DNA of 14,974 nt from Acidobacteriota bacterium (GTDB taxonomy: Bacteria > Acidobacteriota > Blastocatellia > Pyrinomonadales > Pyrinomonadaceae): contig CAUJFK010000400.1 in assembly GCA_963169175.1 (NCBI GenBank), forward strand, positions 1-14,974. The letters are read 5' to 3'. This document shows positions 1-5,437 of this stretch, piece after piece (position 1 is the stretch's first letter; every line of letters begins with the position of its first letter). Both the position numbers and the translations under genes were made by a program. Under the pieces are notes generated by a model that saw only the letters and a list, made by a program, of their open reading frames with translations, was not told the DNA's origin and did no database searches.

Positions 1-62
1 AAAACGTCGTTTGCAACATAGACTTCGGTTTTGCCCCGCTTTATTGGTTTAATATTTCCCAT
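1..62 (-). CDS. XRE-type (HigA-like) antitoxin, N-terminal part only
   Basis: Partial gene that runs off the left edge. Only the first 20 codons are visible, reading MGNIKPIKRGKTEVYVANDV. The ATG at 62-60 lies inside the last codons of the toxin gene, in another frame, so the two genes overlap by about 22 bases. A purine-rich stretch (GAAGAAAAG) precedes the ATG. Antitoxins paired with Gp49/HigB-type toxins are short helix-turn-helix (XRE) proteins that often begin with a similar 'VFVADNV'-like segment; the visible part resembles that segment but does not reach the HTH. Assignment therefore rests on position after the toxin and on this short similarity. Such antitoxins neutralise the toxin and usually repress their own operon. 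Confidence 0.6.
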   Translation of the reverse strand, partial: MGNIKPIKRGKTEVYVANDV

Positions 63-370
63 AATCTTTTCTTCGCCGTTTCAATTTCACTTTGCGGCGT
101 CGTTTGCGTTTTCTTTGCGAAGGCGTGAAGGACCAAAATGCCTTCTGCCGACTTCAGATAATAAAAAATCCGATAAATCCCGTCGGCATCCTTTACCCGC
201 AACTCGTACGCTCCGACCGCTATTGCGGGCATCGGCCTAGCTGCCGGCATTCCGATATTCTCTCCACGCTGCAGGCCGAATAACAATTCGCCGATGTCCC
301 TTCGAACGGCTTTTGAAAACCCTTTTATGATTTCCTTTGCCCGTTTGTGAAAAATAACGGTTTTGTTCAC
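41..370 (-). CDS. Phage Gp49-like / HigB-type toxin (type II toxin-antitoxin)
   Basis: A 109-residue protein whose whole length matches the general pattern of the Gp49-like (HigB, RelE superfamily) toxins: an N-terminal helix with RAKEIIKGFSKAVRRDIG, a middle part with RPMPAIAVGAYELRVKD followed by YRIFYYLK, then LVLHAFAKKTQTTP and a C-terminal helix with AKKRLWEIL. Family members act as ribosome-dependent mRNA interferases; that activity is known for the family, not shown here. The start is GTG at 370, with AAAGGA about ten bases upstream; an ATG five bases further upstream is out of frame. The toxin precedes its antitoxin, the usual order for HigBA. A 22-bp region with a perfect inverted repeat lies just upstream and may be its operator. 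Confidence 0.85.
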   Translation of the reverse strand: MNKTVIFHKRAKEIIKGFSKAVRRDIGELLFGLQRGENIGMPAARPMPAIAVGAYELRVKDADGIYRIFYYLKSAEGILVLHAFAKKTQTTPQSEIETAKKRLWEILNQ

Positions 371-386
371 GTCATTAATCCTTTCA

Positions 387-408
387 AATGTCTCATATTC
401 GAGACATT
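387..408. promoter_or_regulatory. Inverted repeat, candidate operator of the HigB-like toxin operon
   Basis: AATGTCTC at 387-394 and GAGACATT at 401-408 form a perfect 8-bp inverted repeat around a 6-base centre. It ends about 17 bases before the toxin GTG start, where XRE antitoxins commonly bind to repress their own operon. The role is inferred from symmetry and position only. Confidence 0.5.
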
Positions 409-442
409 GGATTCAAGCATCTGCACCATAAAACTGAACGTA

Positions 443-757
443 TTAGCGTCCTGCTCTGACGATCAACCCGACGGCCTTTGTTCTGTCAACCCATTGTCCG
501 GCGGACATTATGAATCTGTTCACACCTGCTTCACGTCCAATTACCCCGAATTCGGGGTAATTAAACTTTGGGTTGTTTATGTTTTCCCAAACACCCAAAT
601 ACTCCAACGTGTTTTTATTGGTTATCCATCTACCGATCAAGCCGCTGCCTTCGCTGAAACCTGCGGTCATGTCGGTCAAGCTGATGAAGTCGGTTTCATT
701 TTGAGTGATGACCGCTATCTTTGATTCTTTTACCTGTAAAATTCTTCCTTTTGCCAT
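443..757 (-). CDS. KilA-N domain protein, C-terminally truncated
   Basis: A 104-residue product with the recognisable first part of a KilA-N domain: DFISLTDMTAGF near residues 23-34, IGRWITNKNTLEYLGVWENI near 41-60, then EAGVNRFIMSAGQWVD and a final AVGLIVRAGR. KilA-N is a phage-type DNA-binding domain. Known members continue after the AGR with a conserved Y-G-G-T-x-A-H segment and a helix ending in EFxSWIS; here a TAA follows the arginine codon directly, and no other frame restores the missing part. The gene is therefore a remnant or a minimal form. ATG at 757 lies three bases after the TAG of the preceding mqnE tail copy (TAG-AAA-ATG), so it could be translated by coupling. It is also carried on phage-like or cassette-like DNA by context. 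Confidence 0.75.
   Translation of the reverse strand: MAKGRILQVKESKIAVITQNETDFISLTDMTAGFSEGSGLIGRWITNKNTLEYLGVWENINNPKFNYPEFGVIGREAGVNRFIMSAGQWVDRTKAVGLIVRAGR
539..562. repeat. Perfect 24-bp palindrome inside the KilA-N gene
   Basis: The half-site AATTACCCCGAA is followed immediately by its exact reverse complement TTCGGGGTAATT, with no loop. It lies wholly within the coding frame (residues N-Y-P-E-F-G-V-I). A 12-bp arm with no mismatch is not expected by chance in a window of this size. Function unknown: possible binding site or cruciform. Confidence 0.9.
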
Positions 758-760
758 TTT

Positions 761-886
761 CTACGTAGCAACTTTGTCCACGCGATTATACACCGTGTCT
801 CTCTCAACAGCTTCAAAACCGGCTCGTTCGATCATTTCGATGATCTCTTGTTTGGTCATTTTGACCTCGCCGCCGTCGAGGTCGTT
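761..886 (-). pseudogene. mqnE 3'-end fragment, tail copy A
   Basis: An open frame of 41 codons plus TAG that matches the C-terminus of the complete mqnE in this window. It starts at NDLDGGEVKM, continues MTKQEIIEMIERAGFEAVER and ends DTVYNRVDKVAT. Against the complete gene (3364-4470) it lacks 17 codons near its beginning, in frame; the gap can be explained by two deletions at short direct repeats (GACGGC, and CGAA/CGAG). Homology begins two bases after the stop of the DUF5615 gene, and the KilA-N ATG follows three bases after its TAG. A GAGGT precedes the internal ATG (859-857) by a few bases, so a 32-residue peptide could be made. It is too short to have MqnE activity. Confidence 0.85.
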
Positions 887-888
887 CT

Positions 889-1254
889 TCAATTTCTCTC
901 AAGCGGCAGAATGCGAACCCTTGCCCGAGGCTCGTCAACAACGATCAACGCTCCTTGTTCAAGTGCGACCTCGTGTTCGCGAATTACGGAAATGATGGTG
1001 GACCAAAGGTCTGAGGGGAAGACATTTTGTGTTCGGACTTGGATAACGCTTGGGCCTGCGGCGTGAGTCAAAGCCAAGATCGTTCCAAAATCGAGGTCGT
1101 GTGTAAAGACTATGTAACCATTTGATCAAGCGAAATCAACGATCTCGGTATCTTCGGCCCGAGGGTCTCCGATAGTTGACCAATGAACCGCCTCGATGTT
1201 CGTCGCCTCAAATGGAGCGACCCAATCGGGTGACAGGTTCATGTCGATCAGAAT
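889..1254 (-). pseudogene. DUF5615 PIN-like toxin, broken by an in-frame TGA
   Basis: Read through, the frame gives a typical DUF5615 (Mut7-C/PIN-like) protein: ILIDMNLSPDWVAPFEATNI, then AVHWSTIGDPRAEDTEIVDF, a stop, then SNGYIVFTHDLDFGTILALT, and a C-terminal part with VIQVRTQNVFPSDLW and ending in ILPLERN. Conserved acidic positions of the PIN-like fold (D in IDMNLSP, D in THDLDFG) are present. The TGA at 1128-1126 falls where relatives usually carry a variable residue before x-N-G; CGA to TGA is the simplest mutation. The start is unclear: ATT or CTG at 1254-1249 overlaps the antitoxin stop, or ATG at 1242. The second half could restart at an ATG at 1077 but would lack the catalytic part. 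Partner of the DUF433 gene. Confidence 0.8.
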
Positions 1255-1496
1255 CTATATGCTGCGGCAAGAGGTAGTTCGATCTCCTCAACACGCCATT
1301 CGGCATAGGCTAAAGCCTCGCTCAAATCGCCTTCTTCAAGGTATGGATATGCTCTTAGGATATCGGCGAACGAATGGCCTGAAGCAACGAGTCCGACAAT
1401 CGTGCCTACCGTAACACGCAGTCCGCGAATACACGGTTTGCCGCCCATAACATTGGGATCAAATGTGATTCTCGCTAATGGTTTCATTTCCTGCAT
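1248..1496 (-). CDS. DUF433 family antitoxin
   Basis: An 82-residue protein with the DUF433 signature: ARITFDPNVMGGKPCIRGLR near the N-terminus (the G-G-K-P-x-I-R-G-x-R motif), then VTVGTIVGLVASGHSFADIL and YPYLEEGDLSEALAYAEWR. DUF433 proteins are small winged-helix-like proteins commonly found next to DUF5615 PIN-like toxins and are regarded as their antitoxins. ATG at 1496 is chosen because AAAGG lies about eight bases upstream; a TTG two codons upstream and an ATG three codons downstream are alternatives. The stop overlaps the possible beginning of the DUF5615 frame, consistent with translational coupling. The toxin partner is broken, so this antitoxin may now be an orphan. A short mqnE-like sequence with TATAAT lies immediately upstream. 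Confidence 0.85.
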   Translation of the reverse strand: MQEMKPLARITFDPNVMGGKPCIRGLRVTVGTIVGLVASGHSFADILRAYPYLEEGDLSEALAYAEWRVEEIELPLAAAYRF

Positions 1497-1504
1497 CCCC
1501 AAAC

Positions 1505-1532
1505 CTTTGTTAGCCGATTATACACCGAATCC
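1505..1532 (-). pseudogene. Possible very short mqnE tail remnant before DUF433
   Basis: The 13 bases CGATTATACACCG (plus strand, 1515-1527) are identical to the stretch near the stop codon of mqnE (3386-3398) and of tail copy A (783-795). On the minus strand the local frame reads D-S-V-Y-N-R-L-T-K-V, like the D-T-V-Y-N-R-V-x-K-V of the tails, and an ACAAAG after it matches copy A with a one-base shift. It lies right before a cassette gene, as the other tails do. Short, so less certain than copies A and B; it might be only a TATAAT promoter element. Confidence 0.45.
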
Positions 1533-1610
1533 GGTTGCCAGGAGCTAACGATTCGTGAGGTACTTTCAGGGAATCGTGAACGACATGCAGTGCTTCGGAT
1601 ATGGAATAAC

Positions 1611-2489
1611 TTATTTGAGGTCTGCTGCGCGACGCTCGTCAGCATCGGCCAAATCTGTTTTCTTCATTTCGCGGTAAACCATCGCCCTAGCTTTATAGCC
1701 GTTTGCCCATTTAGGTTGAACTTCAATGACCTTTGTAAACGCATCGACTGCCTTTTGGGGATTGCCTGTATAAAATTGAGCGATGCCCAAATTCATATAT
1801 CCGTCTGCTAGATAGACTGGATCGCTTATTAATGAAACGTATTTTTCATAGTCAGGTATTGCTTTGGCAAACTCTTTCTTGCCGGAGTAGATTGTGCCGC
1901 GATTATAATATGGCTCCGCGTATGTAGGACTAACTTCGATAGACTTTGCGAAATCACGCAATGCGTCGTCCACGCGACCCTGACTGCTATACAGGATTCC
2001 GCGTTGTGCGTATGCTTGGCCGTATGTTGGATCGATCTTGATAGCTTGCCCGTAATCTGTCATTGCGCTGTCAATCTTCTTCATATCCGCGGACGCATTA
2101 GCCCTGTTAACCAAATACTCAGGCTTCTTCGGATTTAGTTCTATAGCTTTCGTGTAATCAGCGTATGCTAAATCGGGCTTCTTTTGCGCTCTTTGCGATA
2201 TTCCACGGTTGTAATATCCATCGGCAACGAACTCTGGTTTAAGGCCAGGAATCATGATGTACATACTAAACGACTCGACGGCCTGGGCATGTGCCCGACT
2301 CCGCTGAAATACAATTCCAAGATTGTAGTAGTTCTCAGGGTTTTTGGGATCGGCCTGCAAAGCCTTCATTCGACTATCAAGTTGGCACTTAAAATCGCGT
2401 TCGCCACAGCCCCATGTCTGCCCCTGCGCATTCAAAACAGCCAACGTCGCAATGCTTATCGCAATTACAAAAACTCGCTTCATACTCAT
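1611..2489 (-). CDS. Secreted tetratricopeptide-repeat protein
   Basis: About 292 residues from the ATG at 2489. The N-terminus MSMKRVFVIAISIATLAVLN is a Sec-type signal peptide, probably cut after AQGQ. It is followed by a short part with two cysteines (GCGERDFKC) and then roughly six TPR units, each with the usual pattern, for example YYNLGIVFQRSRAHAQAVES, AYAQRGILYSSQGRVDDALR and YYNRGTIYSGKKEFAKAIPD. TPRs mediate protein-protein contacts; there is no catalytic domain, so no specific role can be given. The open frame extends to an ATG at 2537, but that adds 16 residues ahead of the signal peptide and has no ribosome site; ATG at 2483 is also possible. It lies between tail copy B and the short tail remnant, so it is one of the putative cassettes. 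Confidence 0.85.
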   Translation of the reverse strand: MSMKRVFVIAISIATLAVLNAQGQTWGCGERDFKCQLDSRMKALQADPKNPENYYNLGIVFQRSRAHAQAVESFSMYIMIPGLKPEFVADGYYNRGISQRAQKKPDLAYADYTKAIELNPKKPEYLVNRANASADMKKIDSAMTDYGQAIKIDPTYGQAYAQRGILYSSQGRVDDALRDFAKSIEVSPTYAEPYYNRGTIYSGKKEFAKAIPDYEKYVSLISDPVYLADGYMNLGIAQFYTGNPQKAVDAFTKVIEVQPKWANGYKARAMVYREMKKTDLADADERRAADLK

Positions 2490-2552
2490 AATCCGTTCTG
2501 ACCTCAATTCGAGAGTGGTTTGATGTAATTCGCACATACCGCGCTGCAGAAA

Positions 2553-2711
2553 CTACACACTCACCTTCTCCACGCGATTATAAACCGTATCACGTTCGAC
2601 AGCCTCGAAGCCGGCGCGGTGGATTAGTTCGATGATCTCTTGTCTGGTCATTTTTACCTCATTGTTCGATTCGACGGAGTAGCTGTGGGTAAGTTCGCCG
2701 GCGTCGGTGAT
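2553..2711 (-). pseudogene. mqnE 3'-end fragment, tail copy B
   Basis: An uninterrupted 52-codon frame ending in TAG that reproduces the C-terminus of MqnE: ITDAGELTHSYSVESNNEVK, then MTRQEIIELIHRAGFEAVER, then DTVYNRVEKVSV. In the last 33 codons (including the stop), 10 of the changed codons relative to the complete gene are synonymous and the amino-acid changes are conservative (K/R, M/L, I/V). Homology starts seven bases after the Uma2 stop codon and carries no start of mqnE, so it cannot encode the enzyme. GAGGT stands a few bases before the internal ATG (2651-2649), which could open a 32-residue peptide. It resembles a displaced or imported 3' end from a related but different mqnE allele. 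Confidence 0.9.
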
Positions 2712-2718
2712 CGGAAGA

Positions 2719-3354
2719 TTACCAGATCTTAGTTAAATCGAGTTCGAAGCCCGGGAGTACGTCTTCGCCTGAGACTGACTTGGGACTATCAAGAATCTCG
2801 GGTTCGCGGCCAGGACGGTAGATGTGTACAGTGTTTCGGTACGGATCGATCAGCCAGCCTAGTCGAAGCCCGTTTTCGATGTACTCTTCCATCTTTGCCT
2901 GCTGCTCAGCAAGCTTATCCGAAAACGATAGCAGCTCGATCACAAAATCAGGGCAAAGAGGCAGAAACCGTTTCCTTTCCGCCTTGGTAAATTTTTCCAA
3001 CCGACTTCTTTGAGTCCACGCCGCATCGGGAGCGTATGTGGCACCATTCGGCAGAATATAACCTCCGTTCGATTCGGTTGCCATGCCGTTACCATTCTTA
3101 TTGGCCCAGCTCGTCAGTTGGAAGTTGATCTGAGAATTCTCATAACTCGATTCGAAACCAGTTGGCGACATCAGCGTAACTTCTCCATCTTTTGTAAGTT
3201 CCGCACGCATGTTGGGATTCTGCCGTGAGAATTCCCAAAATTCATCCGGCGTCATCTTCGACGCGTCCTCATCGAACGAGATGTAATATTTGACAGCCTT
3301 GGTTCGCTCCGGTAACCATCGCGGCACAAGAAAACTTGTTAAATCTACATTCAC
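2719..3354 (-). CDS. Uma2 family (DUF820) PD-(D/E)XK-like endonuclease
   Basis: A 211-residue protein with the Uma2/DUF820 layout: a variable N-terminus, MRAELTKDGEVTLMSPTG at about 49-66, the PDAAW segment with Asp110, PDFVIELLS with Glu140, a lysine-bearing helix (Lys154 in QQAKMEEYIENG), and the closing GWLIDPYRNTVHIYRP. These acidic and lysine positions match the restriction-endonuclease-like active site of the family. The biological role of Uma2 proteins is not settled; they are numerous in cyanobacteria and some Acidobacteriota and are often mobile or duplicated. The start is GTG at 3354, only nine bases after the mqnE stop; the ribosome site GAGGTGA overlaps that stop, so translation is probably coupled to mqnE. 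Tail copy B follows seven bases after its stop. Confidence 0.9.
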   Translation of the reverse strand: MNVDLTSFLVPRWLPERTKAVKYYISFDEDASKMTPDEFWEFSRQNPNMRAELTKDGEVTLMSPTGFESSYENSQINFQLTSWANKNGNGMATESNGGYILPNGATYAPDAAWTQRSRLEKFTKAERKRFLPLCPDFVIELLSFSDKLAEQQAKMEEYIENGLRLGWLIDPYRNTVHIYRPGREPEILDSPKSVSGEDVLPGFELDLTKIW

Positions 3355-3363
3355 TTATTCACC

Positions 3364-4470
3364 TCAAACGGCAATATTCTCCACACGATTATACACCGTG
3401 TCACGCTCTACCGCTTCAAAGCCTGCGCGGTGGATCATTTCGATGATCTTTTGTTTGGTCATTTTTACTTCGTTGTTGGATTCGACGGAATAGCTGTGGG
3501 TGAGTTCGCCGCCGTCGGTTATTGTGCCGTCGAGGTCGTTGGCGCCGAAGTGGAGGGCGGTCTGGGCGGTGGCTTTGCCGAGCATGACCCAATAGGCCTT
3601 GATGTGGTCAAAGTTGTCGAGCATCAGGCGGGAGACGGCGATGGTCTTTAGATTGTCGATCGCGTCGGGGCCGGGAAGTTGCGAAAGCGCGGTTCCGGGC
3701 GGATAGAATGCGAGCGGGATGAAGCATTGGAAGCCGCCGGTCTTGTCCTGCTGTTCGCGGAGGCGGACGAAGTGATCGATGCGGTCTTCGGTGGATTCGA
3801 TATGGCCGTAGAGCATTGTGGCGTTGGTTTTCAGGCCGGCTTTGTGAACTTTGCCAGCGAGTTCGAGCCAACGCGGCCCGTCGCATTTATGATCGCAGAT
3901 GCGCGAGCGTGTCGGCTCGGCAAAGATCTCGGCCCCTCCGCCGGGGCACGAATCCATTCCGGCCGCGTGGAGCTTTTCGATCACGTCTTCGTCGGACATC
4001 TTGTAAAAGCGCGCAAAAAAATCCAGCTCGACCATCGTGAGTGCTTTGAGATGGAGTTTAGGAAATTCACGTTTGAGTGACGAAAAAAGATCGGTGTAAT
4101 ACTCGAAGGGAAGTTTCGAATTCAACCCGCCGACAATATGCAGCTCGGTCGCGCCTTCAGCAACCGCCGCACGAGCGATCTCGATGCCTTCGTCGATGGA
4201 ATGCGTATACGCATCTTCTTGTCGCGCACGTTTATAAAATCCGCAGAATTTGCAATCCGCGACACAGATATTCGTATGATTAAAATGCCGGTTGACGTTG
4301 TAATAAGTCGTCAACCCGTGCTTACGCCGGCGAACGGTGTCGGCAAGTTTGCCGAGCGCGTTAAGATCGGCCGTATTGTACAGCGCGACGCCTTCGTCAA
4401 ATGTCAGACGCTCGCCGTCCTCAATCTTAAACGCGATATCAAGTAGTTTTGAATCAAATGAAAACTGCAT
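3364..4470 (-). CDS. mqnE: Aminodeoxyfutalosine synthase (radical SAM)
   Basis: A 368-residue radical SAM enzyme, the normal length for MqnE. It joins a radical 5'-deoxyadenosine unit to 3-[(1-carboxyvinyl)oxy]benzoate to make aminofutalosine, an early step of the futalosine route to menaquinone, in the cytosol. The [4Fe-4S] motif CX3CX2C is Cys69, Cys73 and Cys76 (CVADCKFC). The preceding LADTVRRRKHGLTTYYNVNR and NHTNICV are characteristic of the MqnE/MqnC group, with MqnE favoured by this N-terminal block. The C-terminus (MTKQKIIEMIHRAGFEAVER onward) is the part duplicated twice downstream. The start ATG at 4470 overlaps the end of the upstream dioxygenase-like gene by 17 bases and sits in a 7-bp inverted repeat. 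Uma2 follows after nine bases. Confidence 0.93.
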   Translation of the reverse strand: MQFSFDSKLLDIAFKIEDGERLTFDEGVALYNTADLNALGKLADTVRRRKHGLTTYYNVNRHFNHTNICVADCKFCGFYKRARQEDAYTHSIDEGIEIARAAVAEGATELHIVGGLNSKLPFEYYTDLFSSLKREFPKLHLKALTMVELDFFARFYKMSDEDVIEKLHAAGMDSCPGGGAEIFAEPTRSRICDHKCDGPRWLELAGKVHKAGLKTNATMLYGHIESTEDRIDHFVRLREQQDKTGGFQCFIPLAFYPPGTALSQLPGPDAIDNLKTIAVSRLMLDNFDHIKAYWVMLGKATAQTALHFGANDLDGTITDGGELTHSYSVESNNEVKMTKQKIIEMIHRAGFEAVERDTVYNRVENIAV

Positions 4471-5380
4471 AATTTCTTATGCAAATTCTATCAGAATGGG
4501 CAGCCGCGAACCATTTAACAGGTTTTCCACGTTGCCACAGCGATCTTATACGGAACCGGAAGGGTGTGACGTGCGGGCTAATCGGGAGCGGGTACGGAAG
4601 ATCGATAAACTCGCCTTTTGTTCGATCCAGAGCCGCGGAAATACGCTGAAAATTCTCGGCGGTCGTTTCGGCTGTCTGTTTCTTGGGGTAATTCGGTATA
4701 TTCAGTCCGAGGATAATGTCGTGTTCCGCGATCTGAACGTCGCCTTTTATCAAAGGGAATAGCGTTCCGCTGCCGCCGCGAGGTGCCGACGCGGGATGCT
4801 TTTTTCGAAAAGGGATCAGCCGCCTGTCATCGTCGAAAACGAGGTCGTCAAGCCAATATTCGTTTGCGATATCGGGTTCCTTGACGATCAGATGAATGTG
4901 CGCGGGGTCTTCGCGTCCCGGATATGGCCCCGGACGGATCGTCTTGATCGTATATTTCCCGTTCGCGTCCGTCTTGACCCAACCGCGAATATGGCCGTGC
5001 CGGGTTTGGTTCTCCGGCTTGTCGTTTCGCGGAGAATAATAGCCGTCGTTGTCGGTTTGGTGATAGTAGATTATCACGTTCGGGGCAGGCGTTCTGCTGT
5101 CGATCTTGAAGACAGTTCCCGTAACGATCAACTTTTGCCCTTTCTCGTTCCAGCCTGGGCTTGTGTCTTCGGGCTTGATGTCCTTCGGCATTCCGAAATA
5201 CATCAGCTCGCAATAGCCTTCCTCGCATTCGCCCCCAACGCGAGGCGATCTGTCGGTCTGAGCTCGTTGAGGCTCCGCTGTGCGGGTCGGCGGCGGAATC
5301 TGCCCGTTACTATTACATGAAACGAGAAGGAGATAAAAGATGAGCGCTGCAGCGTGGGGAAAGATTTTTTGTTTTTTCAT
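4454..5380 (-). CDS. Intradiol-dioxygenase-like lipoprotein
   Basis: About 308 residues. The N-terminus has a hydrophobic stretch ending in a lipobox LLVSC (Cys22), so the protein is predicted to be exported and lipid-anchored. A linker rich in Pro, Thr and Arg follows. The core from about 85 to 190 has the intradiol ring-cleavage dioxygenase pattern: VTGTVFKIDSRTPAPNVIIY, YHQTDNDGYYS, HIRGWVKTDANGKYTIKTIR, RPGPYP and DPAHIHLIV. The expected non-haem Fe(III) ligands are present: Tyr114 or 115, Tyr153, His161 and His163. Cytosolic members cleave catechols or protocatechuate; exported lipoprotein versions are known but their substrates are mostly unknown, so no reaction is claimed. The last residues overlap the mqnE start by 17 bases. 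The LytTR regulator lies 57 bases upstream. Confidence 0.8.
   Translation of the reverse strand: MKKQKIFPHAAALIFYLLLVSCNSNGQIPPPTRTAEPQRAQTDRSPRVGGECEEGYCELMYFGMPKDIKPEDTSPGWNEKGQKLIVTGTVFKIDSRTPAPNVIIYYHQTDNDGYYSPRNDKPENQTRHGHIRGWVKTDANGKYTIKTIRPGPYPGREDPAHIHLIVKEPDIANEYWLDDLVFDDDRRLIPFRKKHPASAPRGGSGTLFPLIKGDVQIAEHDIILGLNIPNYPKKQTAETTAENFQRISAALDRTKGEFIDLPYPLPISPHVTPFRFRIRSLWQRGKPVKWFAAAHSDRICIRNYAVFI
4466..4483. repeat. Inverted repeat covering the mqnE start codon
   Basis: TGCATAA (4466-4472) and TTATGCA (4477-4483) are perfect 7-bp arms around TTTC. The minus-strand ATG of mqnE (4470-4468) lies in one arm. In mRNA this could form a weak AU-rich hairpin over the start codon; as DNA it could be a protein site. 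Function inferred only. Confidence 0.6.
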
Positions 5381-5437
5381 GCCAGGATGATGGCACAGAA
5401 ATATGGGCGTGGGGCCTCTGAATGCCGTCAGATGTGT

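Noticed and set aside
705..995. Plus-strand open frame across tail copy A, with similar peptide also on the plus strand at 3290-3493
   Set aside because: The similarity between the two frames only reflects the antisense of the duplicated mqnE tails; there is no ribosome site, and the minus-strand reading matches a known protein.
1126..1128. In-frame TGA in the DUF5615 gene as recoding (selenocysteine or stop read as amino acid)
   Set aside because: No selenocysteine-type structure is evident, family members have no cysteine here, and other genes in the window use TGA as a normal stop.
2490..2537. Longer start for the TPR protein at 2537
   Set aside because: It would put 16 polar residues before a clear signal peptide and has no ribosome site.
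761..3363. Integron-like attC sites or CRISPR repeats as an explanation of the repeated segments
   Set aside because: The repeats are long, diverged and protein-coding, in one orientation, with full genes between; they lack the short conserved core and imperfect fold-back of attC and the regular spacing of CRISPR.
3608..4080. Several open frames on both strands inside mqnE (for example 3608-3886 minus and 3679-4080 plus)
   Set aside because: They are shadows of the strongly supported mqnE reading frame in GC-richer sequence and have no recognisable product.
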